Assembly (NCBI RefSeq): GCF_003353065.1
Contig: NZ_CP027806.1
Coordinates: 1,325,001-1,389,000 of the forward strand
Origin: Cyclonatronum proteinivorum
GTDB lineage: Bacteria > Bacteroidota > Rhodothermia > Balneolales > Cyclonatronaceae
Direction: 5' to 3'
DNA length: 64,000 nucleotides
The first letter of the stretch is position 1. Each line of letters starts with the position of its first letter. Positions 52,538 to 61,559 of the stretch are shown piece by piece. The position numbers and the translations under genes were made by a program. The notes below the pieces were generated by a model. It was not told the origin of the DNA, did not search any database, and worked only from the letters and a program-made list of their open reading frames with translations.

Positions 52538-53815
52538 ATGAGTGTTCCCGGTTTCCGCTTCTGTAGCTTGCTTTTACTTGCAGTATTGTTTTGGTGTACT
52601 GTTAGTTGTGCGGACCGGGAACACACTCATATACACCAATCCCACGCGCAGCATTCCGCCCCGGAAATAAAGTTAGGGGCGCAACAGCTTATCTCCCATT
52701 CAGTTGAAGAACTGCGCGACCGAAGCATAGGGCTGCTTGCCAACCCTGCTTCCCGTATCGGCTCAGCCCACCTGCTCGATACGCTGCTCACCCACGAAAT
52801 ACCGGTTACCGCACTGTTTGCAGCCGAGCATGGCTTCAGGGGTGATGTGCCCGCCGGAGAAGAAATTCAGGACGGCACAGACCTTGCAACGGGCCTTCCC
52901 GTTTTTTCGCTCTACGGACAAACGCGTCGCCCGACATCAGATATGCTCGCCGGAATTGACCTGCTTCTCTTCGACCTGCAGGACGCAGGCGTGCGCTTTT
53001 ATACCTATATCTCAACCCTCGGACTCGTACTTGAAGCCGCTGCCGAACACGATGTGGAAGTATGGGTACTCGACCGACCCAATCCGTTGGGCGGCACCTA
53101 TGTTTCAGGCTGGGTGCTTGAACCGGATCTCACCTCGTTTGTAGGTGCTTTCCCGATACCGATTGTCCACGGGATGACTATTGGTGAACTTGCGCGCATG
53201 ATGGTGGGAGAAGGTTGGCTTACTACGGAATCAGAGCCCCGATTGAGGGTGATCCCTATGGAAAACTGGACACGCGATCAAAACTGGGATGATACCGGTT
53301 TGAATTGGGTGCCGCCATCGCCGAACCTGCCGCATTTCACCAACGCACTTGTATATCCCGGAACCTGCTTTTTCGAGGGCAGCACGATGTCAGAAGGGCG
53401 CGGTACGTTCGATCCGTTTATGAAGATTGGCTCACCCGGTCTTGTCTTTCCGGATGAAAGCCGTCAGCGGTTGCAGCAAAGCTACCCTGCGCTGCTTGAG
53501 CCCGTCGTTTTTACTCCGGTTGATATACCCGGCATGGCGACCAATCCTAAACACCGCGGCACCGAAGTGAGCGGCATCCGACTGAGCCCGCTCACCCTAC
53601 AGGCCGATTCGCTGCGTCCCCTCGAGCTTGGGCTTGAAATCTTCCGCGAAATGCTGCGATACGCACCGAATGCTGAAACCAACCGCTTCCTCTACAATCT
53701 CGCAGGTACCCGGCAGATTGACAGCTTTCTTGAAAGCGACGCTGCCCCGGAGACTTTTTGGGAAGAAGAATTGGAAGTTTTTATGAAAGCCCGTGAGCCA
53801 TACCTGCTGTATTAG
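52538..53815 (+). CDS. DUF1343 / NamZ-like exo-beta-N-acetylmuramidase
   Basis: A 425-residue exported protein. A lipoprotein-type signal peptide ends in TVSCAD (Cys24). The DUF1343 core is complete: IGLLANPASRIG, VTALFAAEHGFRGDVPAGE, LPVFSLYGQTRRP, LLLFDLQDAGVRFYTYISTL, VWVLDRPNPLGG and YPGTCFFEGSTMSEGRGT. Characterised NamZ releases terminal N-acetylmuramic acid from peptidoglycan fragments, so this would recycle cell wall. The exact activity here is inferred from the family. Confidence 0.9.
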   Translation: MSVPGFRFCSLLLLAVLFWCTVSCADREHTHIHQSHAQHSAPEIKLGAQQLISHSVEELRDRSIGLLANPASRIGSAHLLDTLLTHEIPVTALFAAEHGFRGDVPAGEEIQDGTDLATGLPVFSLYGQTRRPTSDMLAGIDLLLFDLQDAGVRFYTYISTLGLVLEAAAEHDVEVWVLDRPNPLGGTYVSGWVLEPDLTSFVGAFPIPIVHGMTIGELARMMVGEGWLTTESEPRLRVIPMENWTRDQNWDDTGLNWVPPSPNLPHFTNALVYPGTCFFEGSTMSEGRGTFDPFMKIGSPGLVFPDESRQRLQQSYPALLEPVVFTPVDIPGMATNPKHRGTEVSGIRLSPLTLQADSLRPLELGLEIFREMLRYAPNAETNRFLYNLAGTRQIDSFLESDAAPETFWEEELEVFMKAREPYLLY

Positions 53816-53947
53816 CAGCTTGCCTGTCATCAGAGAGGGCTGTCACAAGATGTATTGGCGAAGATGGATAGGGGGTAAGCACTTTAATTCATTCCTGATG
53901 GCTTTTTAGGGGCAAATATACCTGCTGTGCCGAAGCGGAACAGCGGG

Positions 53948-55828
53948 TTAATCGAATTTCTGCAGTCCGGCAGCCTTTGCAAAATCTCCCCCTTTTGCGA
54001 TGAGCGCATCAAAAGTGCCCTGCTCGGTGATGCGGCCCTGCTGCAGGTAATAGATCACATCGGCATTTCGGATGGTTGAAAGCCGGTGCGAAACCTGAAT
54101 GACCGTCAGTTTGCCCTTGAGTCCGTCAATACTTTGACGAATGATGTGCTCTGATTCAGAATCAAGGGCGCTTGTTGCTTCATCCAAAAACAGTACCCGC
54201 GGCTGCTTGAACAGCTCCCGTGCGATGCAAAGCCGCTGCTTTTGTCCGCCGGATAGACGCATGCCGCGGTCGCCGATCACGGTATTAAAGCCGTCGGGCA
54301 TGGCTTCAATGAAGCTAAGGGCGTGTGCGCTTCGGGCTGCCTCACGAATCTGTTCCATCAGCTCCGGCTCGCGCTCCGGGTCGCCCTTCCACATACAGAT
54401 ATTGTTGGCAACGGTATCATCAAACAAAACAGAATCCTGAGAAACGTAGCCAAGCTGCCTGCGCCAGCTTTCAAGCTTTATTTCGGAGGTGTTGATACCG
54501 TCTATATACAGGCTGCCGTACTGCGGACGGTGCAGCAGCAGCAAAACATCAAGCAGGGTGGATTTGCCGGAACCGGACTCCCCGACAAAGGCAACGGTTG
54601 TGTTGGCATTAATGGTAACGTTAAGGTGATGCAGCACCGGAACAATATCCGGTGTTTCCTCTTCCTCCTCATGCAGCTTCATCAGGCTGCGCGGCGGTTC
54701 CTTCATCGGATCCGGGGATTTGTAGCTCAGATAGGAGAAACTGACATCACGCAGCTCAATCCGATCGCTGAAGGCTGCAAGTGTAGTACGGCCATCCTGC
54801 ACCTGCCCGGTCTTCACCTTGCGCATTTCGCGTTCTACCATTTCGATGGGCCCGATGTGATTGATAACGCCCAGCCATGAACCCTGCAGCGACATAATCT
54901 GACCAAATGCACGGTGTATCAGAATGAGGGATACGATAATCGGGGCGAGGGGCGCTTCAAAAACCACAAGCTGCAGCACCATGATCCCCAGCACGAGCCC
55001 AACGGAAAGGGGCTCCCGTACAGCTGACGCAAAGCCCTTATAAATACCGTAGCGCCTGAAATAGTCAACCAGCACTTTAATACTGCTTACCACGTTCCGT
55101 CCGCTGCGATCAAGCCCCGCAGTTGCGCTCAGATACTTAAACCCCTGCATGGTCTGTACCAGCTGCATGTTGAGCGTCGCATACTCCCTGCTGATGTGAC
55201 GCGACATCTTCCTTACAAATGCATTGAGTGGGCGAAACACAATCAGGTACAAGATGCCCCCGGCAACAGCCATTAATGTAAACTGCCATGAAATGAGAAA
55301 AGAAAACAGCACAAACACAAAGGTTTGAATCAGCAGTACATTAAAGCTCTTAAAAGCGAAGAAGCCGTTGATCAGCTGATAAATCTGATGGATCAGGATG
55401 TTGATGTAATGGCCGGTATTTTGCCTGCTGTAAAAGGTGTAGGTCATGTTTTTATACAACTCAAAAAGCTCAGCGCGGATATCATACTGAAGCCGGGCTG
55501 ATATGAAAACGCCAAAAACGCTTGTGCCAAAATGAAACAATCCTTTGAAAGCAAACACAGCGGCCATCAGCAGCAGAATGCCGGGTACAGAACCATCAAA
55601 TCCAAAAAAGGCCACAACCTGATACATCAGCTGTGCTACCGTACCGGACTCCCCAGGATCAGGGCTGCCGCCGGAATCAACCATTTCGATGAGCGGCAGC
55701 AGCAGCGCAATGCCAAAAGACGTAATCACCACAAGGATGAGATTCAGAAAGAAAACCGCATACATTTTAGCGCCAACGTAGCGGTAAAACACATTATGGA
55801 GCTGTATGTATTCTCTGAGTAAAGACAA
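53948..55828 (-). CDS. ABC exporter, fused membrane and ATPase domains
   Basis: A 626-residue half-transporter. Six transmembrane helices occupy about 22-310; the nucleotide-binding domain has Walker A GESGSGKS at 416-423, signature LSGGQ at 525-529 and Walker B VLFLDE at 545-550. An acidic insert (about 366-395, HEEEEETPD) precedes the ATPase. It resembles MsbA/lipid- or polysaccharide-type exporters, but the cargo cannot be told. It stands alone, so it probably forms a homodimer. Confidence 0.92.
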   Translation of the reverse strand: MSLLREYIQLHNVFYRYVGAKMYAVFFLNLILVVITSFGIALLLPLIEMVDSGGSPDPGESGTVAQLMYQVVAFFGFDGSVPGILLLMAAVFAFKGLFHFGTSVFGVFISARLQYDIRAELFELYKNMTYTFYSRQNTGHYINILIHQIYQLINGFFAFKSFNVLLIQTFVFVLFSFLISWQFTLMAVAGGILYLIVFRPLNAFVRKMSRHISREYATLNMQLVQTMQGFKYLSATAGLDRSGRNVVSSIKVLVDYFRRYGIYKGFASAVREPLSVGLVLGIMVLQLVVFEAPLAPIIVSLILIHRAFGQIMSLQGSWLGVINHIGPIEMVEREMRKVKTGQVQDGRTTLAAFSDRIELRDVSFSYLSYKSPDPMKEPPRSLMKLHEEEEETPDIVPVLHHLNVTINANTTVAFVGESGSGKSTLLDVLLLLHRPQYGSLYIDGINTSEIKLESWRRQLGYVSQDSVLFDDTVANNICMWKGDPEREPELMEQIREAARSAHALSFIEAMPDGFNTVIGDRGMRLSGGQKQRLCIARELFKQPRVLFLDEATSALDSESEHIIRQSIDGLKGKLTVIQVSHRLSTIRNADVIYYLQQGRITEQGTFDALIAKGGDFAKAAGLQKFD

Positions 55829-55949
55829 AAGCGGACAAAATTAGGGCTGTTTTCGAAACAGGCACCCCGGTGAAAAATAGAAAAAACGCAAAATACACAT
55901 TAAAGCACACACCACGAACCACTAACCAACGCTTTCCCTGCTATCCGGT

Positions 55950-56520
55950 GTTACCTGCGGCGCGCTGGCGCGCCGGGGACGGGTTCGTGACGCGATTCCG
56001 GGGTGGCTGACGCGTGTGGGGGCGGGCACATAGGCACCGCCCCTACGTTCGTGTTCGCCGGATATATCGCGGCGCGCTGGCGCGCCGGTTTCTTCGCGGT
56101 AATTTGGAGCCAAAAAAACCAAACCCATTGGCCGACCCCGAAAATCCATACCACATCAGGGCCTCCCAATTCCCCTCTCGAGAGGGGTGGCCCCGGGATT
56201 AAGCTATTCAACGGCAATGGGTTATAAATGCACCAAATTCAAAAAGGCCACGGTGGTGGCGGGACGGGGTGTGGAAATGTTGTTGCAGCCCACGAAACCC
56301 TGATAACGGACATGGAGGCCTGCGTTTGTTTTCGGTTCCGGTTTTATTTCGACTCGCGGATATGGGCGGCTGACGCACGCGGGGCGAGCACAAGGCGTCG
56401 CCCCTACCGCACACGGGGCGGGCACGTAGGCGCCGCCCCTACCATCGGGTTCGCCGATATATCGCGGCGCGCGCAAGGCGCGCCGCATGCGAGGCCCACC
56501 ATACCGCGCAACCCCATCAA
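55950..56520. repeat. GC-rich palindrome array, distant copy
   Basis: Contains the same blocks as 61600-63640: GGCGCGC-GGCGCGCC palindromes, CCCCTCTCGAGAGGGG, a CCACGGTGGTGGCGGGACGG segment and GGGGCGAGCACAAGGCGTCG hairpins. Confidence 0.8.
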
Positions 56521-56523
56521 TCA

Positions 56524-56570
56524 CCTGCTCGGCCTGCACCCAAACAAGCAGGCCGAGCAGGCTTTTTTTA
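56524..56570 (+). terminator. Orphan intrinsic terminator
   Basis: A perfect 14-base stem CCTGCTCGGCCTGC / GCAGGCCGAGCAGG is followed by seven T residues. No plus-strand gene precedes it within 2.7 kb. Confidence 0.75.
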
Positions 56571-56575
56571 TTTTG

Positions 56576-56663
56576 TGGGGGGGGAAACGCTTTGAACATC
56601 ACGGTCTTTCGTGACAGCACGGAAGCCTCCTAATCAAAGATGAGACCCTTGCTTTTTGGGGGG
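56576..56663 (-). repeat. Dispersed 85-90 bp intergenic repeat, copy 6
   Basis: On the minus strand: CCCAAAAAGCAAGGGTCTCA, then TCTTTGATTAGG, GTCACGAAAGACCGTGATGT and GTTTCCCCCCC. It again abuts a terminator hairpin (56524-56570). Confidence 0.7.
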
Positions 56664-56764
56664 GGCTTATACGAAGTCGGTAGCTGACATGCACAATGGC
56701 TGCCCTCCGCCACAGCCCCCCTATCCCGACTGGAGGAGGCCGGGAAATCCTCGGAGCATTTGTG

Positions 56765-56808
56765 GAGCAATCCCGGAGCAATCCCGGGGCGATCCCGGGG
56801 CAATCCGG
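56765..56808 (+). repeat. Four-fold 11-base tandem repeat
   Basis: GAGCAATCCCG twice, then GGGCGATCCCG and GGGCAATCCGG, in a row without gaps. Confidence 0.8.
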
Positions 56809-57591
56809 AAGGATTGGGATCATTATTAAGCGGCTTAAATGAGTAGTTGCATTAAAAGCCGATGAGCTCTTGAACCCTCGCGTTACAGTAAAGAATGGTA
56901 TCCTATAGCTGACCTGCCACAGGCATAAAGTGATGTAGTCCTGATAAAGCAGACCTTTTTCGGTATAATAGGTTTGATGCTGTTATTCAGATAATTAGAA
57001 AAAAATCCTAACCATTACCGCCTTATTATTGCAGTACCAAAACGGCACAGTAAACCCGCCGCTCAATCTAAGTTCCATTCCCGGGCCCTCTTTGGGGCTT
57101 CGGCTGCTCTCTTCCGAAAAAGTGCTGCCGTTTCTGACAACCGCCCATATTTTTGCCCTTGCATGGCTAACGTTTTTAGAAAATAGCCTTTGTCATTGCC
57201 TGGGAAAAAGTGATTATGCGCAGCTTCATCGGCAATGAACAGAATAAATCGTATCTCTACCAACATAAAGGCCGATTTTTAAACAAGCTAATATGGTAAT
57301 GATAACAAAGCCTTAACTTGAAGATTTCGGCTTGTAAGCTTAGATTAACCGCGGTAATAACGACCCCTTTCAAAACTTTAAAAATTCACAGATTCTGAAC
57401 GGCAGACAGATTGATATGCTTTAAGCCCACATATTTGTTGCTGTGCTTTTAACAGGAATCTACCATTTGTGAGGGAGCTTACATTTTGCTGCTTGGTACC
57501 ATTATGAACTGTGTGTCATGATGACGATTTAAAAAGACTATGTCACATCTTCTAACCGCTTTATATCTATATTAATATAAATACTTTCGAT

Positions 57592-60500
57592 ATGATAAAT
57601 ACGATACCCTCTTTACACCATAATTTTCCGTTAAACCCGAACCGAATTCGGTTAACCAGCTGGATTACGGGTTTGTTGGCAATAATTTTACTATTGGGGT
57701 TCGCTACGAGCGCAAGTGCCCAGATTGCACTCTGGAATTTCGAGGATAATGTTTCACCAACCGGTGTTTCAGCGTCAATACTAGCTTCTAATGTTACCAT
57801 TTCAACTGGGAGTATTAATTTCCAAAATGGAGATGATGATGGTGGAACAAAAATAGGAAATGCAGGGAGCTGGAATCAGGGGGCTTTTGATGTAGCAGAA
57901 AAATATTTGCAGTTTTCTGTAACACCCAATTCGGGATTTGGTATAGATTACTCATCTATAACGTTGCGTTTTGGTAGAACTAGTTCCGGGCCAACAGCAG
58001 TTACAGTTCAATACAGTTTGGATAATTTTGCCACGGCCGGTGTAACCATCTTAGATGGTGAATCAGTTTCAAGTACAAACACTGGAAGTTTAAATAGTTT
58101 TACTATACCTGCCTCTGCATTACCCAGCGGTGATGTGGAAGAAACCCTTACAATCAGAATATGGGGGCATGATGCTACAGGTACAGGAAATTTAAGATTT
58201 AACAATTTCAGGGTATTTGGCGATGTAAATTCAACAACTACAAATCCGATATTACTGGCTTCCGTAGCTTCTATCGAAGGTCTTGATTATCCGGAAGGGC
58301 AAGCAGAGCCTCCGGCACAAAGCTTTACCGTAACTGGTGAAAATATGGATGGCACTAATGATGTAACAGTTACAGCTCCTACAAGCTTTCAGGTTTCCAA
58401 TACATCAGGTACGGCAGATTTCGGACCAACTGTTACTTTAACTGATTATGACGGTTCACCGGTAACAATTTGGGTAAGATTGCAGCCGGGACTTGGGATT
58501 GGGAGTTACTCTGGAGACTTGACTATTACAGGCGGTGGAGCACCAGTAGAAAATGAAGCAGAAGTAGCACTTAGTGGCGAGGTAGCGGAAGCTAAATTTC
58601 TGATTTATGAATTTATAGGTAATACTGTAGAACCTGCGCAGTCACCTGTTGATGCTACGGCATCGGATTTTCAACTTTCTGATGGAAATATAACTTTTGG
58701 TTCCACAGGTACATGGTCAGGCTCTGGTACGCCTTATGCCCAGGGAACTGGAGGCTGGGATGAAGAATCATCCGACGAGGCTAAGTTTTTTTTCTTTACA
58801 CTCGAGGCCGATCCGGGTTTTGTAATTGACGCAACTGAGTTGTCATTCGAACATACACGTACTGGAGCAGGGCCTGAGCAAATGACCGTTACAGCTAATG
58901 GCTTTGTACTATTTAGTGATGAAATTGGAGAGGTTGTAACTGGCTTTGCTGAATCATTACCATCTGTTGGCTTCAGGAATCTTAGTGAAATTGAGGTCAG
59001 AATAAAAGGCTGGGATGGTGGCAGTGGCCAGTTTCGGGTTAATGATGTTTTTCTTGACGGATCTGTTAGTGAGACCCAAAACTTGTCCTTACCATATTCA
59101 AACGAATTCAGAACAGTTACAGAACTGGGTGATGCGTTCGATAATTTCTTTTTTGCTAACACGAACGTAGAGTTAAGGACTAGTGCAGGTGGATATCTTA
59201 ACATTTTAAGGGAAGGAATTTTTGAGTCTCCAGCCATTGATTTCACTGAGTTAACCGGCTTAATGCTTGAGTTTGATTTAGAAACATTTGGTGGAGAATC
59301 AGGACAAGAGCTTACCCTATTCTTATCAGATGATGATGGTGACACATATACATCTTTCCGATCATTTAAAGTGCCCTCAGATTACGAAACCTTTACAGCT
59401 TATGTCGATCTGACTGGTGATTTAAATGTTGAAAGGGGAAAATTTAAGTTTGAAATGACAGATGGTGATGTAGGGTCAGGCACTCGCTTCAGAGATTTTT
59501 CAGTTCAAGAAGCGTCTGTTGCTACTATTCGTGAAGGTGCCGGTGATGGCTGGCGATTCCTCTCTTCTCCCGTTGAAGGAGCTACCTATAGTACATTGCT
59601 CGATCCAATATGGACCCAGGGGCCTTTAAATTCAAACGATCCTGGCTCTTCCCACCCTAATATTTTACTTTTTGACGGTACTGCCTCAGTAAACGATGAA
59701 TATAGTCCCTTAGCGGATATGAACACCGCAATACCTGCCGGTGAGGGATTTGCAGTTTATGTTTTTGCTCAGGATATACACAATGAACCGACGAGCATCT
59801 CATGGCCTAAAATTTTGGGCCTTCCGGGCGAACCCAGAAACTCGAATGTTGAGCTTGATGACATCCTAGCCCAGGGAGCAGGTAACTTTACGCTGCTGGG
59901 CAACCCCTTTTCACAGTCAATTACGTTTGGCGACTTCGAAACAACAGATATTTCAAATGTTGTTTACGTATACCAGCATAATTACGATGCCGGATTCAGT
60001 GAATTTGGAGGGGATGATGAAGAAGTAACAGAGGATGTTGGTGGCGGTTTTCGAACCTGGAACGGAACTACAGGGGGCCTTACAGGTGGTGTTATTGCGC
60101 CTTTCCAGGGTTTCTTCGTACAAGCAACAAGCAATAGTGCTGAACTCACAATTCCGACATCAGCAATATCAGGATCGGGTGAATTACATTCTGTACCTAA
60201 GGATACCGAATCCTTTGGTATCCAAATTGCTGCTCGTATAAATGGTCAGCAAGCCGGCGACATGTTCTTTAGTTTTGCCGAAAGCGGAAGCCAAAATCGG
60301 AATAACTACGACGCCCACATGATATATCCGCTTGACTTCAGCGCTTTTCTAACCATGTTTACAAGCACGGAAGGTTCAGCGCTTCAAACTAAACACCTTC
60401 CTATTGAGCTGGCTGAGCCTCTTTCTATGCCGATTCACATTGAGGCTTGGAAACCAAATCAGTCGCAAACTGCTTATGAGCCTCTCACAGGAACCGTTGA

Positions 60501-61020
60501 AATGATTTGGCCCCAAATGGATAACGTTCCTGATGGATGGAGTATCTTCCTTACGGATAGCGTAACAGGTACGGTGATCGACTTACTCGTAGAGGATAGT
60601 TATAGTTTTGAAATGGGCGAAACACAATCAGCACGAGTTCTTGAGCATAAATTCGCTATGCGTTCTGCTGATTTAACTGAAAAGGCTGTGTCCCGCTTCA
60701 GCGTGACGTTTATCTCTGAAACTTCCACATCCACCCCAGAACAGGGAGAGCTGCCGCGTGAAGTGAGTCTCAGTCAGAACTACCCCAACCCCTTCAACCC
60801 CACAACACTGATTAACTTTGAGCTTCCGGCTGCGGAGGAAGTGCGTCTCGAGGTGTTCAACGTGCAGGGGCAGCGGGTCGCAACCCTGGTGAACGGCACC
60901 GTTCAGGCAGGGGTACACAACGTGAGCTTCGACGCCTCAGCCCTCTCCAGCGGCGTGTACCTGTACCGCCTGCAGGCCGCCAATCAGGTCCTCACCCGCA
61001 AGATGACGCTGATCAAGTAA
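57592..61020 (+). CDS. Large secreted protein with T9SS sorting domain, chimeric composition
   Basis: A 1142-residue exported protein. A signal peptide with a hydrophobic core (about 23-40) ends near SASAQ. Beta-sandwich modules follow: two related segments starting ALWNFEDNVS (about 46-210) and FLIYEFIGNTVEP (about 337-500), separated by a SFTVTGENMDGTNDVTVTAP choice-of-anchor/Ig-like unit. A region beginning GDGWRFLSSPV lies at about 655. The last 85 residues are a T9SS domain with QNYPNPFNPTT, LEVFNVQGQRV and final KMTLIK. The body is AT-rich, while from about 60,720 the DNA turns sharply GC-rich. No catalytic motif recognised; probably an adhesin or matrix protein. Confidence 0.85.
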   Translation: MINTIPSLHHNFPLNPNRIRLTSWITGLLAIILLLGFATSASAQIALWNFEDNVSPTGVSASILASNVTISTGSINFQNGDDDGGTKIGNAGSWNQGAFDVAEKYLQFSVTPNSGFGIDYSSITLRFGRTSSGPTAVTVQYSLDNFATAGVTILDGESVSSTNTGSLNSFTIPASALPSGDVEETLTIRIWGHDATGTGNLRFNNFRVFGDVNSTTTNPILLASVASIEGLDYPEGQAEPPAQSFTVTGENMDGTNDVTVTAPTSFQVSNTSGTADFGPTVTLTDYDGSPVTIWVRLQPGLGIGSYSGDLTITGGGAPVENEAEVALSGEVAEAKFLIYEFIGNTVEPAQSPVDATASDFQLSDGNITFGSTGTWSGSGTPYAQGTGGWDEESSDEAKFFFFTLEADPGFVIDATELSFEHTRTGAGPEQMTVTANGFVLFSDEIGEVVTGFAESLPSVGFRNLSEIEVRIKGWDGGSGQFRVNDVFLDGSVSETQNLSLPYSNEFRTVTELGDAFDNFFFANTNVELRTSAGGYLNILREGIFESPAIDFTELTGLMLEFDLETFGGESGQELTLFLSDDDGDTYTSFRSFKVPSDYETFTAYVDLTGDLNVERGKFKFEMTDGDVGSGTRFRDFSVQEASVATIREGAGDGWRFLSSPVEGATYSTLLDPIWTQGPLNSNDPGSSHPNILLFDGTASVNDEYSPLADMNTAIPAGEGFAVYVFAQDIHNEPTSISWPKILGLPGEPRNSNVELDDILAQGAGNFTLLGNPFSQSITFGDFETTDISNVVYVYQHNYDAGFSEFGGDDEEVTEDVGGGFRTWNGTTGGLTGGVIAPFQGFFVQATSNSAELTIPTSAISGSGELHSVPKDTESFGIQIAARINGQQAGDMFFSFAESGSQNRNNYDAHMIYPLDFSAFLTMFTSTEGSALQTKHLPIELAEPLSMPIHIEAWKPNQSQTAYEPLTGTVEMIWPQMDNVPDGWSIFLTDSVTGTVIDLLVEDSYSFEMGETQSARVLEHKFAMRSADLTEKAVSRFSVTFISETSTSTPEQGELPREVSLSQNYPNPFNPTTLINFELPAAEEVRLEVFNVQGQRVATLVNGTVQAGVHNVSFDASALSSGVYLYRLQAANQVLTRKMTLIK

Positions 61021-61178
61021 TTGTAATGTTGACGGCGGACCGCTGACCGCGGACGGCAGATGGCACAGCGGTGCTGTCTGAGCGCTCGCGGTCAGCGGTC
61101 ACAGCCGTATGACCCTGTGCAGCCGCACTTCTGATTTTTTTAAAAAACGACTTTTTTGAACTGATACCTTCCGGACCT

Positions 61179-61439
61179 ATGAAAAGACTTATTGCAACAC
61201 TCTCAACCCTTTTTGTTTTCGCCTTTTTACTCACCCCGCCTGCCGATGTGCAGGCGCAATCACAACCTCGTGGCGACATTTGGGAAACCCAGGGTAATGG
61301 CAACGGCGACGGACCCGGCGGCCCGCCAGCACCTCCCGGCGCCCCGATTCAAACCCCGATAGGCAGCGGCCTCGGTATTCTGCTCGCCGCCGGCGGCGCC
61401 TACGCCGTACGCCGTCTGCGTCAACAGAAACAAGACTAA
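61179..61439 (+). CDS. Small exported protein with CTERM-type sorting signal
   Basis: An 86-residue protein made of three parts. A signal peptide ends near DVQAQS. A Gly/Pro-rich centre follows (GNGNGDGPGGPPAPPG). The C-terminus has the tripartite form of a sorting signal: the motif TPIGSG, a hydrophobic segment (LGILLAAGGAYAV) and a basic tail (RRLRQQKQ). It resembles the PID-CTERM class of Bacteroidota proteins, thought to be cleaved by an exosortase-like enzyme; that link is from memory and the sortase is not in the window. It is 158 bases after the T9SS protein and has its own terminator. Confidence 0.72.
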   Translation: MKRLIATLSTLFVFAFLLTPPADVQAQSQPRGDIWETQGNGNGDGPGGPPAPPGAPIQTPIGSGLGILLAAGGAYAVRRLRQQKQD

Positions 61440-61491
61440 GCCAACGCATCACGTTGCTACGTAGCTTCAAATTATAGCTTCATTAAAAAAT

Positions 61492-61532
61492 AAGGGATAA
61501 GGCCGCTTTCAAAGGCGCTTATCCCTTTTTTT
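61492..61532 (+). terminator. Terminator of the CTERM protein gene
   Basis: AAGGGATAAG pairs with CTTATCCCTT, followed by a T-run. Confidence 0.88.
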
Positions 61533-61559
61533 ATGTGTTGGAATCGTCATCGGTGACGT

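Larger units (their letters stand above)
55829..57591. other. Non-coding repeat-bearing intergenic region
   Basis: No credible gene. It contains a GC-rich palindrome array, an orphan terminator, one copy of the dispersed 85-90 bp repeat, a short tandem repeat and an AT-rich last 700 bases leading into the T9SS protein gene. ORFs through the array lack any homology-like pattern and are artefacts of GC-rich repeats. Confidence 0.6.

Noticed and set aside
57029-57238. A 69-residue ORF upstream of the T9SS protein
   Set aside because: No signal, domain or ribosome-binding site in an AT-rich spacer.
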